A stretch of DNA of 46,706 bases from Paludibacterium yongneupense DSM 18731 (GTDB lineage Bacteria > Pseudomonadota > Gammaproteobacteria > Burkholderiales > Chromobacteriaceae). The stretch is from positions 93,593 to 140,298 of the forward strand of contig NZ_KE383957.1 of assembly GCF_000422925.1 (NCBI RefSeq), read 5' to 3'. Of the stretch, positions 17,569 through 27,430 are shown in pieces. Positions within the stretch are counted from its first letter, which is position 1. The number at the start of each line of letters is the position of its first letter. The notes under the pieces are model-generated. The model saw only the letters and a list, made by a program, of their open reading frames with translations. It was not told the DNA's origin and did not search any database. A program made the position numbers and the translations under genes.

Positions 17569-17937
17569 GCCTAACCTTTAATGATCGAAGATGTGCCGGG
17601 CGGGTGCATTTCCGGCATGGCGCCCCCGAGACAGGCGGGAGCGCCACGGATCGCTCAATTCTATGGCACTGAAAGCCCTGCGCGATGGCCAGACAAACAG
17701 TTGACGCACCGTGTCCGGTATCCTATTTTTAAAGGTCCGCGTCTCTGGGATGCGATTCGCTTTCCGTCCCCTGCTGCGTTCGGGCAGGCTGGTTGCATGA
17801 TCTCCTACCCTGACATCATGGCAATTTGCTATACCGGGTTATGGCCGCATGAGTCCATGCGGTGCCGATGTTTCCGCGTCGCGATCATCGAGGGGTGCGG
17901 CGTATATCCCCCCCCAGTCTCCAGGAGCGATTCACGC
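17569..17937. other. Divergent intergenic region before the second c-di-GMP gene
   Basis: This 369-bp gap serves promoters of the unknown - strand gene and the + strand PAS/GAF/EAL gene. The + frame is open back to 17581, but composition and lack of a ribosome-binding site argue against coding. TATTTTTAAAGG around 17730 is AT-rich. A perfect inverted repeat CCGCATG-AGTC-CATGCGG lies at 17845-17862, about 75 bases before the start, and could be an operator or mRNA hairpin. Confidence 0.4.
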
Positions 17938-20900
17938 ATGACTGCGTCGAAAGGCCGCCGCTGGCTATGGGCGGGTGCCGGTTTGTACTTGATGTTCGAG
18001 ACCTTGTGGATCGTGCCGCCGTACGCCGCACTATGGGGGAGCGCCGGAGTCCGGCTAGCCTTGCCGCTGGCCGTGGTCAAGCTCGGGCTCGCGCTGCTGC
18101 TGCTGTCCGGGCCGCGCGAAGCGGGAGGGACGCCGTGGCGCGGCGCTTCGCCCGTAGCCTGGCATGAGCGCATCCCGGTTCGCTATGGCCTCGCGCTGGC
18201 TGCGCCTTGCCTGGCCCTGTATCTGTGCGCCGGTCTCGGCGGCGATGTCGGTCAGCGTCCCTTGCTGATCCTGTTTATCCTGCCGGTCATTCTGTGTGCG
18301 ATGTACGGTGGAGTCGGACCGGGCCTGCTTGCCACCCTGATCACGGTGCTGGGGGCCGGCTATTTTTTCATTCCTCCCGGCGGCCGCTTCGCCATCGAAT
18401 GGTCCATTTTGCTGCTGGATGGCGTTCTGGTCAGCGTGCTGAGCGGCGGCCTGCATCGTGCGCGCTCGCGCGCGATGCAGGCGCAGGCCGATCAGGAGGC
18501 TGCGAGCGGGCGAATGCGCGCGAGCGAGGCGGATCTGCGCGCGATGTTCGATGCCAGTCCGGTGCCGCACTGCGTTTCACGCGTGGATGACGGGAGTGTG
18601 GTCGATGTCAATCCGGCCTTCCTGGCCCTGTTCGAGCTTGCGCGACAGGAGGTGCTGGGGCGTCCGCTTGCCATCGTGTGCGGGGAGGCGGGTCTGGCGG
18701 GCGACGGATGCGAACGCACCGAGTTCGAATTGCGTCGCCGCAACGGTTCGCGGATCAGCGTTCTGGCTTCTGCGCGCCCCATCGCCTATGCCGGCGCGAT
18801 GTGTCGTCTGAGCAGCCTGGTTGACTTGAGCGCCGAGCGCCAAGTCAGCGATGCGCTGCGCCGCAGTGAACAGCAGTTTCGTCTGCTGGTGGATGCGATG
18901 ACCGACCTGTCCTTCTGCCTGCTTGATCCCGAGGGGCTCGTCGTCAGCTGGAGTGCTGGCGCGGAGCTGATCAAGGGCTATTCTGCGGCCGAGATCGTCG
19001 GTCATTCCTGCGCCTGCTTCTATTCTCCCGAGGACCGCGCCGACGGGCTGCCCCAGCATTTGCTGGCGCAAGCCGTGCGGCAGGGGCGTGTCGACAGCGA
19101 GGGATGGTGTATCCGGCGCGATGGCAGTCGCTTTTGGGCGCACACGACGCTGTACGCCGTCAGCGGCAGCGACGGGCAGCTGCTCGGCTTCGGCAAAGTC
19201 ACGCGCGATCTGAGCCGGGAGCGCGCCGCCCTGAACGAGTTGCGTGCAAGCGAGGCGCGCTGTGCCGGAATCGTAGAGTCGGCCATGGATGCGATTCTGG
19301 TCATCGATGCCGCACAGCATATCGTGCTGTTCAATGCCGCGGCCGAAACCATGTTCGGCTGGAGCGCGAGCCTGGTGCTCGGGCGCGGGCTCGATTTTCT
19401 GCTTCCCGCTGCGCTGCAGAGCGGTGGCCGCGCGGCATTCGAGTCCATGGCCCCCGATCGCAAGACCGGCGATTGGCGCGCCGGCGTGGTCGAGTTGTTC
19501 GGTCTGCGCGCCAACAGCGAGACCTTTCCGCTGGAGGCATCGCTGGCGCGGCAGGAAACCGCGGGCGAAACCTCGTTCACTGTCATTCTGCGCGATATCA
19601 GTACGCGGCGCCGCGCCGAAGCCGCGATAGAGCGACATGCGCGACAGCTGGAGTCGCTACAGGAGATGAACCAATTCATTCTGACCGCGCATGACCCACG
19701 CCAGGTGGCGCAACTCGGCCTGCGCCATCTGCGCAGCTGGGTGCCGTACTGGGGTGCGACCGCGATGGTGTTCGACTGGGAAAAACGCACGGCGACGGTC
19801 TTGGCGCTCGAGCGCAGCGATGGCGCACGGTACGCCCCCGAGACGCTGATGACGCTGGAAAGCTACGGCTTGGCCGACCTCGATCGGCTGCGTTGCGGCG
19901 AGGCCTGCCTGGTCGCTGACCTTGGGGCCTTGAACGATCGTAGCGCCTTGCTGGAGCGGCTGTATCGGCAGGGCATGCAGTCCTACCTCAGGCTGCCCCT
20001 GATCGCGGATGGCGCGCTACTCGGCGCCTTGAATCTGGCGTCCGACCGTGCCGGTGCTTTTGACCCGGTGCAGCAGCAGGAGGCTGAAGCCGTCGCGCAT
20101 CAATTGGCCATCATGCTGCAACAGGTGATCCTGCGTCACAGGGTAGAACGGCTGAATCATATGTATGCGGTGCTCAGCGGGATTAATGCCTTGATCGTGC
20201 GTTGCCATGATCGCTCGGCCTTGTTCGACGAGGTCTGTCATATAGCGGTCGAGGCCGGCGCGTTCAAGATGGCCTGGATCGGTGTCATCGATCCGGTCAC
20301 CGGCATCGGGCGTGTTGCCGCCAGCTACGGCGGGGATGATGCTTATCGCGAGAAAATCGAGCTGGATGCGAATCCGGACTCGCCGGTTTCCCGTCGCCCG
20401 TCGTGCCAAGCCGCGCGCAGCGGGGAACTCGTCCTGTGCAATGACATTGCCGCCGACGCGTCGCTGTCCGCGCTCTGGCCCGACTTCCTGCACGGCGGTC
20501 TGCGTGCCGTCGCCTGCCTGCCTATTGCTGTCGAGGGGAAGACGGTCGCCGTCCTGGCCTTGTTCGCGGGTGAAGTCGGGGCGTTCGATAGTGTCGAAGT
20601 TCCTTTGCTGGAAGAGCTGGCCGGCGACATCGGTTTTGCACTCGACCATATCTGCAAGGAGGAGGAACTCGACTATCTCGCCTATTACGACGCTCTGACC
20701 CGGCTGGCCAACCGGACCCTGTTTCTCGATCGCCTGAGTCAGACGCTGGCAGCGGCCGCGCGCGAAGTCCGCCGCTGTGCGCTGATACTGATTGATATCG
20801 AACATTTTAAATTCATCAACGATGTCTACGGACGCAGGACGGGGGACGAGGTTTTACAGTTGCTTGCACAGCGCCTGGCTGGATGTGTCGATGACCCCAG

Positions 20901-21990
20901 CCTGCTGGCCCGGCTAGGGTCGGATCAATTCGCGACGATCGTGCTCAATGCCGACAGTGATGACGAGGTGGCGCGTAGAGTCGAAAGCCTGTTGCGCGAC
21001 TGTCTGGAAGTTCCCTGCGTGCTGGGGGCCGGCGAGTTGCGCGCATCGGCCAAGTTCGGTATCGCCATGTATCCACTGGATGGCAACAATGCCGAATCAC
21101 TGCTGGAAAATGCCGAAGCCGCGTTGAAAAAAGCCAAGGCGACGAGCGAAAAATTCCTGTTCTATCGCCAGGAGATGACCGAGCGCGCCGTGGCAGCGCT
21201 GGCGCTGGAGAATCAACTGCGCCAGGCACTGGTTCGGCGCGAGTTCCTGCTCTACTACCAGCCCAAGATCGATGCCGCCAGCCGCGAAGTGGCCGGCGTC
21301 GAGGCCCTGCTGCGCTGGCAGAGCCCGCATGCGGGTCTGGTCGAGCCAGCGCGCTTCATTCCCATGCTGGAAGAGACCGGATTGATTCTTGATGTCGGAG
21401 CCTGGGCGCTCGGGCAGGCGGCCGAAGACAGGCAGAGCTGGGAGCTGGCCGGCTTGAGCGCTCCCCGCGTCGCGGTCAATGTGTCCGCCATCCAGCTGCG
21501 TCGCAAAGACTTTGGCAGCAAAGTTGCACAGGTATTGGCCCCTTTCGGTGCCGATCCCGGCATCGACCTCGAGATCACCGAGAGCTTGATCATGCAGAAT
21601 ATCGATCACTGCATCGAGTCGTTGCAGGTGATCCGCGCGACCGGCATCCGGGTCGCCATCGACGACTTTGGCACCGGCTATTCTTCGCTGGCCTATCTCG
21701 CGCGTCTGCCGGTGCAGGCGCTCAAGATCGATCGCGCCTTCGTCACGACGATGCTGGAGCAAGAGGATGCCATGACCCTGGTGGCGGCGATCATCTCGCT
21801 CGGCCATTCACTGCGTATGGAGGTGATTGCGGAAGGGGTGGAGACCGAGGCGCAGGCGGTCGCGCTGGCCGGGCTCGGCTGCGATACGATGCAGGGTTAC
21901 TTGTTCAGTCGCCCGGTCAGTGCCGAGCGCATCGGCGCCATGCTGGCCCCGTGCGCGCCAAGCCTCCCCGTTCCGGGCGCGGAAGGATAG
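17938..21990 (+). CDS. Membrane PAS3-GAF2-(degenerate GGDEF)-EAL phosphodiesterase
   Basis: A 1350-residue c-di-GMP protein. About 165 N-terminal residues hold several membrane helices, including a DUF4118-like block (ILFILPVILCAMYGGVGPG). Three PAS domains (about 200-300, 310-420, 440-560), two GAF domains (about 575-730 and 740-910) and a GGDEF-EAL tail follow. The GGDEF motif is GSDQF (994-998), and GHxxGD is YGRRTGD, so cyclase activity is unlikely. The EAL domain has EALLRW from Glu1122, VNVSA, LEITES, DDFGTGYSS, LKIDRAF and AEGVET, as in active phosphodiesterases. ATG 17938 has a CAGGAGC site. Likely role: sensing-controlled c-di-GMP breakdown. Confidence 0.93.
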   Translation: MTASKGRRWLWAGAGLYLMFETLWIVPPYAALWGSAGVRLALPLAVVKLGLALLLLSGPREAGGTPWRGASPVAWHERIPVRYGLALAAPCLALYLCAGLGGDVGQRPLLILFILPVILCAMYGGVGPGLLATLITVLGAGYFFIPPGGRFAIEWSILLLDGVLVSVLSGGLHRARSRAMQAQADQEAASGRMRASEADLRAMFDASPVPHCVSRVDDGSVVDVNPAFLALFELARQEVLGRPLAIVCGEAGLAGDGCERTEFELRRRNGSRISVLASARPIAYAGAMCRLSSLVDLSAERQVSDALRRSEQQFRLLVDAMTDLSFCLLDPEGLVVSWSAGAELIKGYSAAEIVGHSCACFYSPEDRADGLPQHLLAQAVRQGRVDSEGWCIRRDGSRFWAHTTLYAVSGSDGQLLGFGKVTRDLSRERAALNELRASEARCAGIVESAMDAILVIDAAQHIVLFNAAAETMFGWSASLVLGRGLDFLLPAALQSGGRAAFESMAPDRKTGDWRAGVVELFGLRANSETFPLEASLARQETAGETSFTVILRDISTRRRAEAAIERHARQLESLQEMNQFILTAHDPRQVAQLGLRHLRSWVPYWGATAMVFDWEKRTATVLALERSDGARYAPETLMTLESYGLADLDRLRCGEACLVADLGALNDRSALLERLYRQGMQSYLRLPLIADGALLGALNLASDRAGAFDPVQQQEAEAVAHQLAIMLQQVILRHRVERLNHMYAVLSGINALIVRCHDRSALFDEVCHIAVEAGAFKMAWIGVIDPVTGIGRVAASYGGDDAYREKIELDANPDSPVSRRPSCQAARSGELVLCNDIAADASLSALWPDFLHGGLRAVACLPIAVEGKTVAVLALFAGEVGAFDSVEVPLLEELAGDIGFALDHICKEEELDYLAYYDALTRLANRTLFLDRLSQTLAAAAREVRRCALILIDIEHFKFINDVYGRRTGDEVLQLLAQRLAGCVDDPSLLARLGSDQFATIVLNADSDDEVARRVESLLRDCLEVPCVLGAGELRASAKFGIAMYPLDGNNAESLLENAEAALKKAKATSEKFLFYRQEMTERAVAALALENQLRQALVRREFLLYYQPKIDAASREVAGVEALLRWQSPHAGLVEPARFIPMLEETGLILDVGAWALGQAAEDRQSWELAGLSAPRVAVNVSAIQLRRKDFGSKVAQVLAPFGADPGIDLEITESLIMQNIDHCIESLQVIRATGIRVAIDDFGTGYSSLAYLARLPVQALKIDRAFVTTMLEQEDAMTLVAAIISLGHSLRMEVIAEGVETEAQAVALAGLGCDTMQGYLFSRPVSAERIGAMLAPCAPSLPVPGAEG

Positions 21991-22015
21991 CAAGGACGGC
22001 GTGGCCGTCCTTGCT
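21989..22015. terminator. 12-bp hairpin at end of the EAL gene
   Basis: AGCAAGGACGGC and GCCGTCCTTGCT form a perfect 12-bp stem with a GTG triloop; the left arm begins inside the TAG stop. No T tract follows on +. It lies between convergent stops (21990 and 22037), so it may act on either transcript. Confidence 0.5.
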
Positions 22016-22036
22016 GCTGGGGTGCCGCGTACTGCG

Positions 22037-22828
22037 CTATAGCGTTTCGAGCCAGAGAAATATACGTTCTGCCGTTTTTTCCCAATGCGTGTCCAGCATC
22101 ATCATATGCCCCATGTGCGGCAGTATCTCGGCGCTGACGCCGAGGCGCTCCGCGCTCGCGACCACGTCTTCCGGCGAGACCAGACGATCTTCAGCGGCGC
22201 CCAGGACCAGCGCCGACGTCTCATGCAGGGGCATGATGCCGAGCGGATTGACGAGCGTCATGTCGATGATGGCGCGCTGGCTTTCCTGCTGGCACAGGCC
22301 CATGGTGCTGGCCACTGTCTCGTCGGGCGCATCCGGGGAAAACAGCATCGCGCGCAATTCGTCGACGGCGGGGAGATAGTTGCTGCTCTGATACAGATTC
22401 AGTCGCATGAACAAGGATGGCGCCTGCGTCATCAGGCGCAGGCTGGAAGCCGCCATGCCGTAAGGAGGAACCGAAGCCAGTAGCGCGACACCCGGCAGCG
22501 GCTGATGAGTCAGATAGTTCTGAATCACATAGCCGCCCATCGAGTGACCTATCATCACCGGCGCGGTCTTGAGCCGTTTGACCGCCCATACCAGGTTGCG
22601 GCGGTAATCTTCGATGCTGATTGCCGATAGGTAGTGGTGGCCGTCGCTGCCGCCGTGTCCTTCCAGGCTGAGTGCCCAGCAGTCGAAACCGCGTTCGGCG
22701 AACCAGGGCATGAAGTGTTGCTGCCAGCACCACGCGGCGCAGAAGGCGCCGTGGACGAAAAGCAGCGGGGGCCGCGCGCGCGCGGCTCCCCGCGCGGCCT
22801 CGTGCACGAGCTCGAGGCTCGGCTGCAT
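22037..22828 (-). CDS. Alpha/beta hydrolase
   Basis: A 263-residue alpha/beta-hydrolase fold protein. The oxyanion region HGAFCAAWCW, the nucleophile elbow GHSMGG, an acid in GAAEDRLVSPED and His in MGHMMML make a full catalytic triad. It is most like serine esterase/lipase proteins of the lysophospholipase group; the substrate is unknown. Its ATG overlaps the phoH stop by one base (TGATG), so the two are translationally coupled. The frame is open upstream to 22906 inside phoH, but that part reads as a shadow of phoH. No signal peptide, so cytoplasmic. Confidence 0.88.
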   Translation of the reverse strand: MQPSLELVHEAARGAARARPPLLFVHGAFCAAWCWQQHFMPWFAERGFDCWALSLEGHGGSDGHHYLSAISIEDYRRNLVWAVKRLKTAPVMIGHSMGGYVIQNYLTHQPLPGVALLASVPPYGMAASSLRLMTQAPSLFMRLNLYQSSNYLPAVDELRAMLFSPDAPDETVASTMGLCQQESQRAIIDMTLVNPLGIMPLHETSALVLGAAEDRLVSPEDVVASAERLGVSAEILPHMGHMMMLDTHWEKTAERIFLWLETL

Positions 22829-24231
22829 CACAGAACCTCGGCCGCGTGGTCGGCCAGGCGCGAACGCTCGCCGCGCTGCAAGGTGATGTGGCCGGAATGG
22901 TCCCACCCCTTGAAGCGATCGACGACGTAGGTCAGCCCCGAGCTTCCTTCGGTCAGATAGGGCGTGTCGATCTGCGAGACGTTGCCCAGGCAGACGACCT
23001 TGGTGCCGGGCCCCGCACGCGTGATCAAGGTCTTCATCTGCTTCGGCGTCAGGTTCTGCGCCTCATCGATGATCAGGTATTTGTTGAGGAAGGTCCGGCC
23101 GCGCATGAAGTTCAGGCTCTTGACCTTGATGCGCGAGCGGATCAGGTCGCGCGTGGCGGCACGCCCCCAGTCGCCGCCGTCGTCGTCGCTCTTGTTGAGT
23201 ACGTCGAGGTTATCTTCCAGCGCGCCCATCCACGGGGCCATTTTTTCTTCTTCGGTGCCGGGTAGAAAGCCGATGTCTTCGCCCACCGGCACGGTCACCC
23301 GCGTCATGATGATTTCGCTGTACAGCTTTTGTTCCAGCGTCATCGCCAGGCCGGCGGCCAGGGTCAGCAGGGTTTTGCCGGTGCCGGCCTGGCCGAGCAG
23401 GGTGATGAAGTCGATTTCGGGATTCATCAGCAGGTTGAGGGCAAAATTCTGCTCGCGGTTGCGCGCGGTGATGCCCCATACATTGTTTTTCTGATGGCCG
23501 TAGTCTTTCAGCGTTTCCAGTACCGCCGTCTTGCCGTCGAGGGTGACGACCCGCGTCTGTAGCGGCGATTCTCCCTCTTGCCACAGCATCTGGTTGATGT
23601 ACAGGCTGGGCGTGTCGGGGCCTTTGAGCTGATAGTAGCTGCGCCCGCGATCCTGCCATGACTTGAGGTCGCGTCCGTTGCGCTCCCAGAAGGTGGCGTC
23701 GATCTCGCGGGTGCCGGTGTACAGCAGGTCGGTGTCTTCCAGAACTTTGTCGTTGAAATAGTCTTCGGCTTCCAGGCCCAGCGAGCGGGCCTTGATGCGC
23801 ATATTGATGTCTTTGGAAACCAGGATGACCGGGCGATCGCGGTACAGGTCCTTGAGTGCCATGACGATGCCGAGAATCTGGTTGTCGGCTTTGCCCACTG
23901 GCAGGGATGTCGGCAGGACGCTATGGATGGCCTGGGTCTGCAGAATCAGTTTGCCGGTCGCCGCGTCGCGGCTGTGCGACTTGAGGGGAATGCCCTCCTC
24001 GATATGATCTTCGGCCCCGCTGACGATCTCGTCGAGGAAGCGGCTGGCCTGGCGACCGTTGCGCGCGACTTCGGACATGCCTTTCTTGTGATCGTCGAGT
24101 TCTTCCAGAGTGATGATGGGGATGAAGATGTCGTGTTCTTCGAAGCGGAAGAGAGAGGTCGGATCATGCAACAGAACGTTGGTGTCGAGCACAAACAGCT
24201 TGCTGGTTTTGGTCTTTTTACGACTGGCCAT
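22828..24231 (-). CDS. PIN-PhoH family ATPase/ribonuclease
   Basis: A 467-residue two-domain protein. The N-terminal PIN nuclease domain (about 10-150) keeps acidic residues: Asp16 in VLDTNVL, Glu43/Glu44 in TLEELDD, Asp116 in KADNQI and Asp141 in SKDIN. The C-terminal PhoH ATPase has Walker A GQAGTGKT at 280-287, Walker B YLIIDEAQN and the arginine region LITRAGPGTKVV. PhoH2-type proteins are RNA helicases with ribonuclease activity (known from mycobacteria); whether this one acts so is inferred. ATG 24231 follows an AAGGGGA site. The order bcp-phoH-hydrolase on the - strand suggests one unit, though a hairpin separates bcp and phoH. Confidence 0.94.
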   Translation of the reverse strand: MASRKKTKTSKLFVLDTNVLLHDPTSLFRFEEHDIFIPIITLEELDDHKKGMSEVARNGRQASRFLDEIVSGAEDHIEEGIPLKSHSRDAATGKLILQTQAIHSVLPTSLPVGKADNQILGIVMALKDLYRDRPVILVSKDINMRIKARSLGLEAEDYFNDKVLEDTDLLYTGTREIDATFWERNGRDLKSWQDRGRSYYQLKGPDTPSLYINQMLWQEGESPLQTRVVTLDGKTAVLETLKDYGHQKNNVWGITARNREQNFALNLLMNPEIDFITLLGQAGTGKTLLTLAAGLAMTLEQKLYSEIIMTRVTVPVGEDIGFLPGTEEEKMAPWMGALEDNLDVLNKSDDDGGDWGRAATRDLIRSRIKVKSLNFMRGRTFLNKYLIIDEAQNLTPKQMKTLITRAGPGTKVVCLGNVSQIDTPYLTEGSSGLTYVVDRFKGWDHSGHITLQRGERSRLADHAAEVL

Positions 24232-24253
24232 GATTGTCCCCTTGTCAGCACGC

Positions 24254-24276
24254 GGTCCGGCCAGGATGGCCGGACC
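24254..24276 (-). terminator. Hairpin between bcp and phoH
   Basis: GGTCCGGCC and GGCCGGACC form a perfect 9-bp stem with an AGGAT loop, between the bcp stop and the phoH ribosome-binding site. There is no T tract, so it may attenuate rather than end transcription. Confidence 0.4.
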
Positions 24277-24283
24277 CGCGCGG

Positions 24284-24736
24284 TTAAAGTGTTTTCACGA
24301 ACTCCAGCACTTCCGCAGCGTGACCTTCCACTTTCACGCCGCGCCATTCGCGGATCAACTGTCCGCTCCCATCGATGACGAAGGTGCTGCGCTGGATGCC
24401 CCTCACCTGTTTGCCGTACATGCTTTTCATTTTGATGACATCGAACAGATTGCAGGCGATTTCTTCCGTATCGCTGGCCAGTTCGAAGGGCAAACCGAAT
24501 TTGCTCTTGAAGTTTTCGTGAGACTTGAGGCTGTCGCGCGAGATGCCGACGATGTCGGCGCCGAGCGCCAGGAACTCGGGGTGCAGATCGCGAAAGGCGA
24601 TGCTTTCGTTGGTGCAGCCGGGGGTATTGTCTTTGGGATAAAAGTAGATGACGAGCGGTTTGCCGGCGGTGGCGGGGGAGAACGTGGTGCCGGAAGTCGC
24701 CGGCAGAACGAAGTCGGGGCAGCTGTGATCGGGCAT
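24284..24736 (-). CDS. bcp: BCP-type thiol peroxiredoxin
   Basis: Peroxiredoxin of 150 residues that reduces peroxides with electrons from thioredoxin. The peroxidatic Cys41 lies in YPKDNTPGCTNESIAF, and the Arg in the RSTFVID segment is conserved. The resolving cysteine found five residues later in E. coli BCP is absent here (Ser45/Ile46 region), and the other cysteines (Cys6, and the one in EIACNLFDV) are elsewhere. It may therefore use a 1-Cys mechanism or an atypical resolving Cys. The thioredoxin reductase gene trxB is nearby on the same strand, which fits its role. Start ATG 24736; an AGGAGCAAGGC stretch precedes it. Confidence 0.94.
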   Translation of the reverse strand: MPDHSCPDFVLPATSGTTFSPATAGKPLVIYFYPKDNTPGCTNESIAFRDLHPEFLALGADIVGISRDSLKSHENFKSKFGLPFELASDTEEIACNLFDVIKMKSMYGKQVRGIQRSTFVIDGSGQLIREWRGVKVEGHAAEVLEFVKTL

Positions 24737-24834
24737 GCCTTGCTCCTGTGACGATTATGGATGAATCCGTCTCACTGTCTAGGGTAGCGCAGAGCGCTGC
24801 CGCAGGACATGGGGCGGTCGAAAAAAAATGGCAC

Positions 24835-25452
24835 TCAAGGCATGCCACGCCGCAACAATACCCACAAGGCGCCGCTGCCGCCGTGCAGCGGCGAGGCCTC
24901 GCAGTAGGCCAGAATGCCGGGATGGTGCCTGAGCCAGATACGGACCATGCGCTTGAGAACCGGTTCGCCGCCGGAACCGAAGCCCTTGCCGTGAATGATG
25001 CGCACACACTGCCCGCGCCGTTGCGCATGGTGCAGGAACACCAATAGCGCGTCTTGCGCCTGATAACGGTCGTGGCCGTGCAGGTCGAGTTGGGCGATGC
25101 AGGGCCAGTGTCCGGCGCGCAGGCGCTTGAGCGTGGAAGAGGGCATGCCGTCGCGGCAGAAGCTGTCATAGTCTTCCGCCGGTTCGAACCAGCCCGCCAT
25201 CTCGCGTAGCCGCGCCCGCTCGGCATCTTCCGTCAACGGTGCCGTCGCTTGCTGCGGCCGGCGTCGCGGCGGGGGATGCGAGGCGGTCGGCCACGCCTGG
25301 CGCGTGTCCTTGAGCGGACGCACGTCGGCGAACAGGGTGCGAAAATCGGGCTCCGGCTCCGGAGCCGGTGTCTGGACGGGGGCGGGGGCTTCTAGGCGCT
25401 CGCGCGCGAGTCGTCGCGCGAGCGCCTTGAGCGGGTCATGCAAGGGCTTCAA
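24835..25452 (-). CDS. Smr-domain (MutS2 C-terminal-like) protein
   Basis: A 205-residue protein. The N-terminal half carries the conserved FRTLFADVRPLKDTRQA block and Pro-rich linkers. The C-terminal Smr domain has LDLHGHDRYQAQDAL and IIHGKGFGSGG, plus HGGSGALWVLLRR. Smr domains are nucleases acting on branched DNA or, in SmrB, on colliding-ribosome mRNA (known for the family). There is no ATG near the start; the best fit is TTG at 25452, three bases after the trxB stop, or TTG at 25443. Position after trxB suggests co-transcription. The true start is uncertain by a few codons. Confidence 0.88.
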   Translation of the reverse strand: MKPLHDPLKALARRLARERLEAPAPVQTPAPEPEPDFRTLFADVRPLKDTRQAWPTASHPPPRRRPQQATAPLTEDAERARLREMAGWFEPAEDYDSFCRDGMPSSTLKRLRAGHWPCIAQLDLHGHDRYQAQDALLVFLHHAQRRGQCVRIIHGKGFGSGGEPVLKRMVRIWLRHHPGILAYCEASPLHGGSGALWVLLRRGMP

Positions 25453-25455
25453 GAT

Positions 25456-26448
<993 letters not shown>

Positions 26449-26549
26449 CTAACAGTTTAGCCTGACATCGCGCATTTCAAGACCTAGCATGAAAAATGCG
26501 TGTTGCGCCTGCACGGGGCGGACAGAACGGAATGAGCGGGAGGTGTGAT

Positions 26550-26750
26550 ATGGATCCGGTGGGACAGGCAGCAAATCAGGTCGCTTCTGCAACAGGCTAC
26601 GGCGGGGTACAGGTCAGGGTGCTGAAGACAGCGGAGAACCTGGAGGCGGAAAGCGTGTTGTCGCTGGTGGATGGCGCGGTTGCGACGATGCAGCAGACTG
26701 CGGCCGTCAACCTGTCGACGCTAGGACAAAACGTCGATGTCCAGGCCTGA
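26550..26750 (+). CDS. Putative motility protein, YjfB-like
   Basis: A 66-residue protein. The pattern MDPVGQAANQVASATGY followed by VQVRVLKTAENLEAESVL resembles the small YjfB family (annotated putative motility protein, PF14070), which has a short N-terminal helix and a conserved V-x-VLKKA-x-D segment. ATG 26550 has a strong GGGAGG site; an in-frame ATG at 26496 has none. Function of the family is not established. The last codons and the stop lie in a perfect palindrome shared with the convergent gene. Confidence 0.6.
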   Translation: MDPVGQAANQVASATGYGGVQVRVLKTAENLEAESVLSLVDGAVATMQQTAAVNLSTLGQNVDVQA

Positions 26751-26769
26751 GCGGTCCCGCTCAGGCCTG
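26742..26769. terminator. 13-bp palindrome spanning two convergent stop codons
   Basis: CAGGCCTGAGCGG and CCGCTCAGGCCTG are perfect inverted repeats separated by TC. The left arm contains the TGA of the + gene, the right arm the TGA of the - gene. As a result both proteins end in the same codons for Gln-Ala-stop. It likely works as a bidirectional terminator; TGTTTTGG follows on +. Confidence 0.65.
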
Positions 26770-27318
26770 TGTTTTGGTCATGGCGTTGTAACGAGGGGGT
26801 TGTAGCAACTGCTGAGTGGCCTGGTAGGAGTTCACGGCCTGGCTCTGGCTCGCATCGAGGCGTTCGGCTTCGCGCTGATTCTGGGCGCTGCGTTCGCTGG
26901 CTCGGGTTTGTGCCGCACGTTCTTCTTGCGCGCGATCCGCTTGCGCGGCTTGCTGCGCCGGGATTTCGGCCTGGCTTTCCATGTCGGCGCGCGAGCGGGC
27001 AGGGGCTTGCGCCGCATTGGCCGTGCGAGTGGTGTCGGAGCGTGTTCCGACCTGGGCGACGGACTGCGCGGTCTGTGCGCTTATGCTGACCTGGGTTGCC
27101 GTCAATTGCATCTGCAATTCGCTGGCGACCCGGTTTGTGTTCTGGGTGCTTTGCGATTGCTGTTGCTGCACCGCTTGCGCCTGCACGGCCGTCGTTTGGG
27201 CCGCGATGTCTGTGGCGCTGTCTTCGCGGGTCGCCGTCTGTTGCTTTTGCGCTGCGTTTTTCGACGCCTGTGCGGCATAGGTGTCGTTCGGCAAGGCATT
27301 GATTGAGCTTACATTCAT
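26761..27318 (-). CDS. Gln/Ala-rich low-complexity protein of unknown function
   Basis: A 185-residue protein, strongly enriched in Gln, Ala, Ser, Thr and Arg, with almost no hydrophobic core. It starts MNVSSINALPNDTYAAQ and has runs such as AVQAQAVQQQQSQSTQ. The middle is predicted as long polar helices or disordered. ATG 27318 follows an AGGA site, which supports a real gene. The N-terminus resembles the start of small motility-associated proteins, and its convergent neighbour is the YjfB-like gene, so a link to motility is possible but speculative. Confidence 0.6.
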   Translation of the reverse strand: MNVSSINALPNDTYAAQASKNAAQKQQTATREDSATDIAAQTTAVQAQAVQQQQSQSTQNTNRVASELQMQLTATQVSISAQTAQSVAQVGTRSDTTRTANAAQAPARSRADMESQAEIPAQQAAQADRAQEERAAQTRASERSAQNQREAERLDASQSQAVNSYQATQQLLQPPRYNAMTKTQA

Positions 27319-27430
27319 AGCCAGCTGTCCTACACTGATAGTCGATGTAATTCTAGTATAAATTCATAAGGATAGCGGCGTTAATTTGCGCGACGACGGG
27401 CGAGTATTCCGGGAAGGTAAAGGAAGAGCG

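Noticed and set aside
17581-17937. N-terminal extension of the second c-di-GMP protein
   Set aside because: ATG 17938 has a clear CAGGAGC site and begins just before the first membrane helix; the upstream part has non-coding composition.
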